NCBI GenBank assembly: GCA_947646735.1 | Contig: CANTFK010000838.1 | Coordinates: 372,001 to 436,000 of the forward strand | DNA length: 64,000 bases | Direction of reading: 5' to 3' | From: Peronospora farinosa | Lineage: Eukaryota > Oomycota > Peronosporomycetes > Peronosporales > Peronosporaceae | Part shown: positions 55,794-64,000 of the stretch, piece after piece | Layout: every line of letters starts with the position of its first letter | Position numbering within the stretch: position 1 is the stretch's first letter | Made by a program: the position numbers and the translations under genes | Notes under the pieces: generated by a model | What the model was told of the DNA's origin: nothing | The model's input: only the letters and a program-made list of their open reading frames with translations | Databases searched by the model: none

Positions 55794-56216
55794 TTACAGA
55801 ATAACGGGGTTCTCCCCCACCTCCTCGACAAAGTCGTGTGTCTCATTCATAAAGATCTTGAGTTTCTTGTTCTGCAACGCACGCATGCGGTTTCGAGGCA
55901 GCATGCCAAACACGGCCTTCCGCAAAACTTCCTCGGGCTTACGCTCAAACAATTCCTTGGCCGTACGCTGCTTGAGACCACCTGGATGGCCCGTGTGCCA
56001 GCGATATAACTTATTGTTCCACTTGTTTCCCGTGAGCACAATGTCTTTGGCGTTGATCACCACCACATAATCTCCACAGTCCACATTGGGTGCGTACGTA
56101 GGCTTGTGCTTGCCACGTAGAATGGGTGCAAGCTGCGACGCTAGACGCCCCAGCACTTGACCCTTGGCATCCACCACGTGCCACACCACCTTGGAAGCTT
56201 GCGCAATCTTGCTCAT
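55794..56216 (-). CDS. Ribosomal protein uL13, bacterial/mitochondrial type
   Basis: A 140-residue intronless frame from the ATG at 56216 (the frame is open further upstream but without an ATG). uL13 hallmarks are WHVVDAKGQVLGRLAS, the LRGKHKPTYAPNVDCGDYVVV block, TGNKWNNKLYRWHTGHPGG, the segment RKPEEVLRKAVFGMLPRN and LKIFMNE. It is of the bacterial length and style, so it is most likely a large-subunit component of the mitochondrial ribosome. No strong presequence is visible. The gene is divergent from the PRKRIP1-like gene. Confidence 0.93.
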   Translation of the reverse strand: MSKIAQASKVVWHVVDAKGQVLGRLASQLAPILRGKHKPTYAPNVDCGDYVVVINAKDIVLTGNKWNNKLYRWHTGHPGGLKQRTAKELFERKPEEVLRKAVFGMLPRNRMRALQNKKLKIFMNETHDFVEEVGENPVIL

Positions 56217-56408
56217 GATTCTTACACGTGACGCGGTAGATGTGTCGATGAAAGCCACCCGTCAGCAGTAAGAAACCGGTTTTCATTGCGATTCGTTTTG
56301 ACCGAAAGTGTCTATATTTCAGCAATGTTTACCGTCGATACCGGTTCTGTACTGTTTCAATTGATTTTTGACACTTTATTTCTGACAGATTCTGCTATTT
56401 TTGACGAA

Positions 56409-57037
56409 ATGGGCCGCTACACGACGATGCAAACGTTTAGCGACCAGGACGCACAGGGCGCTGCTGTACCTTATACATCAGCGGCCACGCCTTACGATTC
56501 TGTAGATGCTGTTGTGCCTACTACTAGCGACCTGAAGGACACTAAGCTTCGTGTTAATCGCGTAGAGAACGTATCAGGCAGCGGAGCGGGCGCTGGCAGC
56601 GGTGAATTCCACACGTACCGTGCTGCCAGGAGACGGTACGACAGCTGGTGCGTGTTGTGTGGTGTGTGCTGTGAATAAAGTGTTGTAATTATTACAGAGA
56701 GATGGAGCGCATTGAAGTTTTAGAGCAGCGGTACAAGCAGAACAAGGCGCAGCAGGAGTTTGAGGCTACGCGCAAGCGCAAGTCCGAGGAGTTTGAGGCC
56801 AAAGTACAGAAGCGTGCCGAGAAGCGACGGCAACGCAAGGAACGAGCGAAATTGAAGGCTCTAGATGCAGTTCAAGAAGAAGAGAAGACGAATGAGAAGG
56901 AGAAAGAGGACAGTGTAAACAAGGAGGAGCAAATGCCCGAGACTCCAGGCGGCGTTGCGGAGATTCCCAATGATGGCAGCTTTCTGGAAAAGATGCTGGC
57001 TTTGCAGAAAAAGAAAGAGAAGATGGAGGAGAAGTGA
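56409..57037 (+). CDS. PRKRIP1-like spliceosome-associated protein
   Basis: Two exons, 56409-56635 and 56698-57037, joined in the RRR codon run by a 62-nt GTACGA intron. The start at the ATG at 56409 is chosen because it follows an acceptor-like CAG and gives a sensible N-terminus; an upstream in-frame ATG at 56325 is possible. The motif GAGAGSGEFHTYRAARRR is the signature of PRKRIP1, followed by a long basic-acidic helix. In human spliceosomes PRKRIP1 spans the C* complex. The C-terminal half is a Glu/Lys-rich coiled coil (helix from about residue 78). Confidence 0.82.
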
Positions 57038-57469
57038 AGAGAAGCACACTGAGATCAGGATTGAAACTGAGTTGCTTCTTCTTCTTCTTCTTGAGGTACT
57101 GGGTATCGCCGGTAATGCCAGCCTTTTTGCTATCTGTAGCATCGAGCTAGGTTCAGCCCACAGCCTCTGCAAACACATTCAAAGAGGCACGATGGATCAC
57201 ATCGCATGAAAAGTATCGCTGTCATTTTATCATAGTCCTTGATTGCTTTGCCCTGTATTAAGTAATACAAGTACTTCCATAGGCCTTTACGTTTAAAGCA
57301 CATGCTTTATTCATTACGGCTCCTCACAAAACCGCTTCATTCCGCATGCTCTACGCACGGACATCACTTCCCACCAGCAATCACGATCATACCATTTGTG
57401 ATAAGAGCAGTGACGCAGGTACCGTGGCTATTCGACTCATTCAACTCAACTTGGCAGCAGGTTGACCAC
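57038..57469. other. Convergent intergenic region
   Basis: 3' flanks of the PRKRIP1-like gene and OLA1. A (CTT)n/TTC run near 57070-57090 lies just after the PRKRIP1-like stop. Nothing else is supported. Confidence 0.35.
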
Positions 57470-58794
57470 CTAGTTGTTGAACTTGAAGAAAATAATGTCG
57501 CCGTCTTGCACCTCGTACTTCTTGCCCTGCTGTTTGAGCTTGCCAGCCTTCTTGACAGCCTCTTCCGTGCCCACTTTAAGGAAGCAAAACAATTCACATC
57601 ATACGTTAGCTCACGTGAACAGCACACACCGATAAGTATCCACCACACTTACGCTCTTTCAGATCAGCAAAAGCCTGGACTTCGGCCATGATGAAGCCCT
57701 TTTCAAAATCTGTATGGATCACACCAGCAGCCTGGGGTGCCATTCGTCCTTTACGGATAGTCCATCCACGCACTTCGTCCTTACCAGCCGTAAAGAAGTG
57801 GATCAGACTGAGAGCCTGGTATCCCATACGGAGCACGCGATTGAGGACCGACTTGTGTGTCGGGTTCTCCTTGAAGTACGTCTCGAGCTGGCCAGCAGCC
57901 TCGAGGTCCAGCAGCTCGAGCTCAAACTCACAACTAAGAGGAAGCACGGGCTCGTTGCCACCGCGCTCCTTGACGTACTCAGCAATCTTGGGCAAGTATT
58001 TGTTACCCTTGCGCAGGTAGTCGCGCTTGCTCACGTTGATGAGATAGACAACAGGCTTAGCCGTCAACAACTGCATAGAATTCAGGATATCTACCTCCTG
58101 GGCGGTCCATGTGCCGAAAGAGACGTCCTTGCCGGACTCAAGCCACTCCAGAATCTTGCACAAAGCCTCGTACTCAAGCTTCTTTTCCTTGCCACCAACA
58201 CCACGCTCCGCAAGCTTTTTGACACCCAACGATTCCTTCTTGACGCGTTCAATGTCCTTAAGACGCAGCTCTTCCTGGATGATCTTCATGTCCCGCACAG
58301 GGTCCACGTTGCCCTCGACGTGAGTCACTTCGGTCGAGTCAAAAGCACGCACCATATGGTAAATGGCATCCACGGCCTGGATATGCGACAAGAAAGCGTT
58401 TCCCAGACCGGCACCTTCAGCAGCACCACGGACGAGACCAGCAATGTCCGTAATAGAGATCACGGGCGGCACGACGCTAGTGGGCTGATACTTGTTCACG
58501 AGCCAATTGAAACGCTGGTCGGGCAGTGGCACCACAGCATCATTGGGGTCAATCGTGCAAAATGGAAAGTTTTCAGCTGGAATGTGCAACTTTGATAGAC
58601 AATTGAAGAACGTGCTTTTGCCCACATTGGGGACACCCACAATACCGATCTTAACGTTGTTACCTGGACGACCTAAGTACGTGCGTGTCGACTACAGAAG
58701 AAAAGTGTGTAAATAGTTAGAAAAAGAGAGAGAAGATCATAAAGGATACATTGCTTTCACAGACCTCTTCATTCTTCTTTCCCTTTGGCGGCAT
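57470..58794 (-). CDS. OLA1: OLA1/YchF P-loop ATPase
   Basis: Three exons: 58765-58794, 57653-58691 and 57470-57573, 390 residues. The short first exon encodes [10 protein letters not shown] as in eukaryotic OLA1. G motifs: G1 [10 protein letters not shown]3 DIAGLV, and an atypical G4 (NVSK instead of NKxD), which in this family makes ATP the preferred nucleotide. The C-terminal TGS-like domain ends [13 protein letters not shown]1 binds the ribosome and regulates translation and stress responses. The first intron has a GTCTGT donor, which is unusual but still GT-AG. Confidence 0.95.
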
Positions 58795-59068
58795 GATTGT
58801 TTCGCTAAATGTCCCCTTTGGATCAATTCGAATGGCGCTCGTGAGCTTTTCACTGAAAGGTGGATGGGATTTAACCCTTTTCATCAAAGAGTTTAATCGG
58901 TGGTATCGTTCATACCGGTATTACTGATGTTTTCCAATGCTGTACCTCATATAAAATGCAGCAACAACAAGAAAACGAGCAATTGAAACTCAGTCGTCAA
59001 ATGAACCAGAAAGAGCTTCATTTGCTTATCTTGTCATGCGCACTACAGTTGCGCAGGATCTAGTTCGT

Positions 59069-61105
59069 CTACACCGAAGAAGCACTCACTTGGGTGTTGC
59101 TATCCGCCTTCACCTGCCGCGCCAATCTGGTCGTATCTGAACATCAAGAGCACAAACATCAAGAGATTAGGCATGAAAAATCATAGAACATAAAAGTGAG
59201 CGACACAGAATGCAACACTCGTACCAGCTTTCTTCTTCGCCGCTGCGACACCAAGAGCAATAAACACCACCGCCATGATGCCCAAAAATACACCCACGCC
59301 AATGAAAATGGTCTGTGGAGCTGAGTCCGAGCTGCTCAGTGTCGCGCACGAACTAATGTCCTTAACACTGCAGTCAGAGCCAGTGTAGCACGGCAGGCAG
59401 CTGCACGACTTTGAGCCATTTGATTCCTTGCACTGGCCATTACTACCGCAGTCAGACGTGCTCTCGCAGGTACCACCGCCGCTCTTTACTTCATAAGTGC
59501 CGCAAATGTCTTCCTGGGTCGTACCGATAGCTTTGCTCAGGCTCACATCACACGTACTGCCATCGTCCGTGCAAACCACGCCTTCACGACTAGAACAAAT
59601 CCACGAGTCCGTGCTGGCGATCTTCAAGTTATCCGCAGAGCAGCTACTCACGATCCAGCCGTACTTCGTTGCCTCCTTGTTTGTTGGCTGTGTCTTTGTT
59701 TCCAACTTAGGTGCCCACGAGCACTTGGTGGTTTTGGTCCATGTCGCATCGTCTGTGTAGGCCGAGTACTTGGCAAACTGAGCCTTCAAGTTAGAGTAGT
59801 CCTTTGAGGGCTTCGAACTAGGCTCCCCCAAAAAGTCCGTGCTTCCACCTGCAAAAAGACGACAAGTATCAATTATCAAACGTAAACGAATGCAAAACTA
59901 ATGCATCAAATGTACCTGTAAACATCGGGAACAGCGAATCGGGACTAAGTTTGGCTTCACCATACGAATAGGCTAAACCACCTGACCAAACTGCCGTAAA
60001 CATCTCAGTCTTTGCAGGCTCTTGGTACAAGTAAGGAATCATCCCCCAGTCACGAGGAGTCGAGGCAGAAGTCTTGCAGCCGTACTCGCCAAAGGCAACG
60101 ACAATGGGGATGCCCTGTGCCATATCAATGTAGCGTTTATATGCCTCGGCAAACGTCGAATCCGGGCACCAACGGTACTCGTTGATCAAGTAAATATCAA
60201 TACTTTCCGCCATCATGCCATCCGTCATTTTGTCGCCACACAAAAGTCCCTGAACCTTAATCACGTGGTAGTCGTCGGCATTAGAGACCTTGTCGTTACT
60301 ACTGTCAGCAGCAGCGTAGGCAAGCGGTAGAATGCGAGTTTTCTTGCCATTAGCTGCCATCCAGTTCTTCAAATCAGCCACGTAAGCCTTCACACATGAG
60401 GCAGCTGTCAGGTCCGCCTGCATGATTTCGTTGGCCACAACGACACCAAGAGTGTTATCGTACTGTGCAAAGTTCTGAATAATCTTCTTGCCATACTCGA
60501 GCAGCAACGCCGGGTAGCAAGTCTCGGTCTGATCCACAGTCTTGGCACCGTCACCAGACGACACTTTGCCCGAGCAACTCAATTTCTTAGTGATCGTCGA
60601 GTAGCGATACTTGCCGTAGTAGACGTCATTATCGGGCGAGGCTGAAACCATCACGTACACGCCAAGTTTGGCCATGTCGTTCATAAAGTTCTTGTACGAT
60701 GATGACGGGTTAATGTTGTATAGACGAAGCGTATTGTACTCTAGCCCAGCCAAGTTTTCCTCAATCATAGCCTTGGAATACTTGTCATAGTATTCATCAC
60801 TCACTGCGTATTCGTACGTCAACTATAACAGCAGCATATTCAGTGTACAGATACATACATTAGACTCCATACTATCCTATCAGCTATAGCTTTGCTGTTA
60901 GTGTTCGACTCTTTCCTATTCTTTACGGCCTTTTTCAAATGCACACACGTACCCCTTTAAGAAAGAAGCGCTTGCCCGACTTGGCGTTAAAGAGTTTGTT
61001 GCCACGCACAATGATCACACCGTCAACGGCAGCAGCAGCCGTCATGTGCTGCAGTACGGCGAGAGATGCTAGCAGCGCTAGTAGGACGCAGCTAAGTCCA
61101 GTCAT
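59069..61105 (-). CDS. GH72-type 1,3-beta-glucanosyltransferase with CBM43-like and EGF-like region and TM anchor
   Basis: Four exons: 60953-61105, 59916-60822, 59225-59848 and 59069-59136, 583 residues. A signal peptide (MTGLSCVLLALLASLAVLQ) is followed by the GH72 (GAS/GEL) catalytic domain: NTLRLYNINP, VVVANEI with the acid/base Glu, and FGEYGC with the nucleophile Glu. Next come a Cys-rich X8/CBM43-like module (CSWAP...SSCSADNLK...ICG) and an EGF-like stretch (CESTSDCGSNGQC...CSCLPCYTGSDC). A single hydrophobic helix (IFIGVGVFLGIMAVVFIALGV) and a short basic tail replace the usual fungal GPI signal. It remodels beta-1,3-glucan, the main wall polymer of oomycetes. Confidence 0.88.
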
Positions 61106-61745
61106 TTACTCAGCAAGTTCGTTTGGCTCTGTTGTTCGCTTAAAAAGAGGGCGACGACTGGCCGGTTCTACGAAAAAAATAATCTGGTGTCCGGATTTTT
61201 TACAGACGGTTCGAGATGTTGTCGGCACTGAAGTTTTTTTTCTTCCTACGTTAAGAAAAAATTTCCGGAATTCTTGATTGAGTACGACCGTCGATTGGAC
61301 GTTAATCATGACTGGTGGTCGGGACCATGACCCAACCTAACCCTTCAGCTGAGGAGCAGTTTGCTACGGTCTTTGCTCTTTCTGACAAATACAGTCGCAA
61401 AAGATCCACACTCTACCGGTTCTACATACTCCACTCTAAAAGTTGTAGTACCGAGTGAAATATACGCAAATTAAATATACAATGTGAATCGGGTGTGGGA
61501 ATGTATACTTTTTACCGGCGCTAATAACAACAAGACGTTTTAAAAATCTGCTTGGCATGCTGGCTCATATGTGTGTATATCGCTTTCATTATTGGTCATG
61601 ATGCGAACAATAAAAAACAAGTGCATCATTTTGGGGCGTTCAAAACAGGAACAGATCAAAAAAGTACCTGCTACATATCCTGGACAGGCGTCGAAGTCAA
61701 CATAGTCTCCGTGTTCCGCAGATATGTATGTACCATACTTTGACG
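61106..61745. other. Intergenic region upstream of the GH72 gene
   Basis: 640 bp between the start of the GH72 gene and the stop of the JmjC gene, both minus strand. It should contain the GH72 promoter. I see no supported gene. Confidence 0.35.
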
Positions 61746-63195
61746 CTAATTAAACAGTGATTGATACATGTCGGTAGCGCATTCTTGCTGGAACTGAGCT
61801 TCTTTAGTAGCTATGAGCTCCTTGATCGATTCTTCCTCATCGCCAAGAGCACCAAATAGCTCGCCTAGGACATTGGCTTCCAGATCCTCACTATCCCAGC
61901 ACTGAACTAGGGCGGCTGCCAAGTCCGCACTTGCATTTGCAAGTAATTTTCGCCACTCTACGACGTGATTTGCTGCCAGGAACCGCTGCGTTTTCACAAA
62001 GAGTTTGTTTTCCAGTGAAAATAGCACCTGTTCACGACAGCCTTGGTCTTTTGATGCAACAATCACTGCTGCCGCTCTTTCTTCATCTTCGAAAGCCCCA
62101 ACAATATCTATCGCACAGGAAGACCGAAAGGCTAGAAGGCGCGCCTCGCATTGCTGCTTGACCAGTTCTTCCAGCATGACACGGGCGTAGTAAGACACCA
62201 TACGTTTATCTACTACGAGTTGTTCTCGTACGCCATTCCACCAGTAGTTGACAGCAATTGTAAACTTGTCCGAGTCCACCTTGTGCCACCACCCCTCTGG
62301 AATCACAAGTGCGTCTGGAACAGAACGATCACAAATACGTTATTGTTACGGACACGATCATCAATATGTGCGTAGAGTACTGCACCTCCAGCTGTGACTT
62401 CAAATTGTTGAGCCGACGCCTTTGAAAAGCGTGGGTGTTTTTCGAGATCCGGTTGAACGATGTCCACTTGGCTGTGATTGACGGACTTGGTGTGAACCGG
62501 GTAGGGATACATCTTTGCAGTGTCTGACGGAGAATACAATGTGATAGTTTTTCGACCGTACAGAACTACCACTATGTTTTGATACGCGTCATAGTGCAGC
62601 GTCGTCCGGCTAGGTTGCACCGTCATCCAGAGATTTACTTGGGTGACAGGTTTTTCATGAAGACATTCGGGTCTGAGAAATGGCACACAAGCGTTAGAAC
62701 AATAAATGAAATCTAACGAATGTTGTCTTCTTACACTCGAAAATCGTTCATGATGGCGGGCAGGATTGCCTTGGTGCATGTAGAATCAGGTTTCAATACG
62801 GCTATCGGGCACTGGGCCAAGTAAAATTCTAGATCGTCCACCGTCTGCAGCCAATGCGACTGCTTTCTAAAAGCTGCTTGGTAATAGTCGACAAAGTCAC
62901 CAAACTTTAAGTTTATGCTCTGTCTGGCCTTCTCATTGCCGTAGTAACAGCCACTTGATCGCTCTTTACATGCAATTTCAACCACTATGTGCACGCTCCA
63001 TTAGCAAAACCTCATTGCAATGAACAATGATCTGTCTGTTCTCTCACGAGTATCTCGATGCGACGCATATGAATCCAGCAGGTGAATCGATTCCGGAGTG
63101 AACTTGGATAAGCGGGTTGGTACTACACATTGAGCAGCAAACCCAACGAGGTAGACCGGGTCAAGCGGCCTGGACAAGTCCATCGTTTCAAACAT
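61746..63195 (-). CDS. JmjC/cupin_8 domain protein (2-oxoglutarate-dependent oxygenase type)
   Basis: Four exons: 63048-63195, 62735-62984, 62356-62672 and 61746-62314, 427 residues. The double-stranded beta-helix has NLWMT, the metal HxD in LHYDAYQN, GRKTITLYSP and the late ALVIPEGWWHKVDS carrying the third metal His. This is the JMJD5/JMJD7/cupin_8 pattern, so an Fe(II)/2-oxoglutarate hydroxylase or demethylase is expected. A C-terminal helical extension of about 150 residues (after the domain) is not recognised. Substrate unknown. Confidence 0.85.
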
Positions 63196-63273
63196 GCACT
63201 TCGTGGTGTAGTGTACACAGTCAAAAATCGATGAGAGTAACGATTTTTCTTTTCTTATTTGGATGCTGCAATA

Positions 63274-64000
63274 CTAAATCGAAGAGCTACTCGTTTGTGG
63301 TACTAAATATTGTGATGCCGTCGGCGAATCCATCATGGGCTCCATGATTGGCACTGCCTTTGGAGAAGCGGCAGATTTTGAGTGACGCACGCAATATCCA
63401 TGACGCTGGGCCCACTTATGACACTCTTGTTCAGCACAGCGCAACCCGCCGCCGTGTGAGCGGCAAAATCCCTTAGAAATGGCGCCCTTCGTGCAATCTG
63501 GATGCTGACATCGAACACCACCACCGTGTGTTTTGCAACATCCTCGAGACTGTACAGCACGGTGGCATCCCTCAACGCTACACAGCTTGACACCTCCGTG
63601 TGCGCTACACTTGTGTCCGAACTGCGCCACCCGTTTGCACCCAGTCTCTGCGCAGAGACGTCTACCACCGTGCCCTGAACAAGCATTGTTGAAACGCGCA
63701 AACTTGTTGCAACCTTCCACTTCACAGCGACGCCGACGGTAGTGCTTGATAGCTGGAGCAGATGCTCCCTCTTCGGCCTTGGTGGCATCCGAGTTGAGTA
63801 CCACCGATGTGTCTTTTGTATCTGGGTGCGTTGGCAATTCATCTTTCTTTTTCTCGATCTCGTTTGTCGTTCCACTGGTTGTTGTATCTGTCATATCGAT
63901 TCCTTCTGCTGCTAGGGATGCACTGAAAGAAGCAGCGTCCGTAGTAGAAGCATCAACATCTGTTATAGTGGCTGTTGTAGCAGTTGACACTTCATCCTGT
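63274..64000 (-). CDS. Cys/His-repeat ('WRKY19-like') zinc-binding protein, N-terminus cut by window edge
   Basis: Open from the right edge to the stop at 63274. After a Thr/Ser-rich stretch, five tandem repeats of about 24 residues follow: CEVEGCNKFARFNNACSGHGG, CAETGCKRVAQFGHKCSAHGG, CSVEGCHRAVQSRGCCKTHGG, then two more, of form C-x(4)-C-x(9)-C-x(2)-H-G-G. It is the same repeat type as the gene at 36040-37914 but much more regular. The first visible ATG is internal, so the real start is outside the window. Confidence 0.85.
   Translation of the reverse strand, partial: QDEVSTATTATITDVDASTTDAASFSASLAAEGIDMTDTTTSGTTNEIEKKKDELPTHPDTKDTSVVLNSDATKAEEGASAPAIKHYRRRRCEVEGCNKFARFNNACSGHGGRRLCAETGCKRVAQFGHKCSAHGGVKLCSVEGCHRAVQSRGCCKTHGGGVRCQHPDCTKGAISKGFCRSHGGGLRCAEQECHKWAQRHGYCVRHSKSAASPKAVPIMEPMMDSPTASQYLVPQTSSSSI

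Noticed and set aside
57714..58595. A 293-codon plus-strand open frame opposite OLA1
   Set aside because: It is fully antisense to the well-supported OLA1 exon, starts without a supported context and has no protein-like conservation. It is a codon-bias shadow.

Overview
The window is nuclear DNA from an oomycete, most likely a plant-pathogenic peronosporalean (Phytophthora, Peronospora, Bremia or Plasmopara type); I cannot name the species. The evidence is a Crinkler (CRN) effector with the LFLAK and HVLV..P motifs, two proteins of the Cys/His-repeat type usually labelled 'WRKY19-like' in oomycetes, an EF-hand NADPH oxidase, compact genes with short GT-AG introns (mostly about 40-110 nt), and oomycete Inr-like TCATT(T/C) sites just upstream of some start codons. 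Intron-exon structures were worked out by hand from frame continuity, splice signals and family conservation. They are predictions.

Layout. 1-8.7 kb is housekeeping: a WDR6-like WD40 protein (cut by the window edge), an ankyrin-PDZ protein, an unrecognised gene, and a 14-exon bacterial-type histidyl-tRNA synthetase with a long (GA)n tract in intron 2. 9-11 kb holds the CRN effector gene with a C-terminal P-loop. 12.1-14.7 kb is an intronless NADPH oxidase. 14.75-19.7 kb is a gene-poor island with an inverted pair of decayed repeat copies. 19.7-26.9 kb encodes a giant CHD-type chromatin remodeller with an unusual domain mix: chromodomain, bromodomain, PHD, chromodomain, PDZ, SNF2 ATPase, several PHD fingers.

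28-46 kb contains a predicted farnesylated protein ending CSIM, a GEP4-type mitochondrial phosphatase, a protein carrying only the SANT/SLIDE and CHCT half of CHD1, a TMEM70-family mitochondrial protein, a nearly perfect 103-nt palindrome, a Cys/His-repeat protein, a TMEM135-like membrane protein, the acetolactate synthase regulatory subunit, a membrane-anchored unknown, and a tandem pair of SRPBCC-like genes. 45.6-50.7 kb is a cluster of three papain-family proteases: one truncated, two intact and sharing a nearly identical 1.2-kb tract that looks like gene conversion.

51-64 kb has an SLC25 carrier, an unknown acidic protein, a suspicious G/C homopolymer block that is probably an assembly artefact, ribosomal protein uL13m, a PRKRIP1-like spliceosome factor, the OLA1/YchF ATPase, a GH72-type glucanosyltransferase with a transmembrane anchor, a JmjC/cupin_8 protein and a second Cys/His-repeat protein cut by the right edge.

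There are no operons. Several neighbours share divergent promoters of 80-450 bp. Themes that recur are nuclear-encoded mitochondrial proteins (HisRS, GEP4-like, TMEM70, ALS regulatory subunit, SLC25, uL13m), chromatin and RNA factors, and secreted or cell-wall enzymes relevant to a pathogen (CRN, papain-like proteases, GH72, NADPH oxidase).
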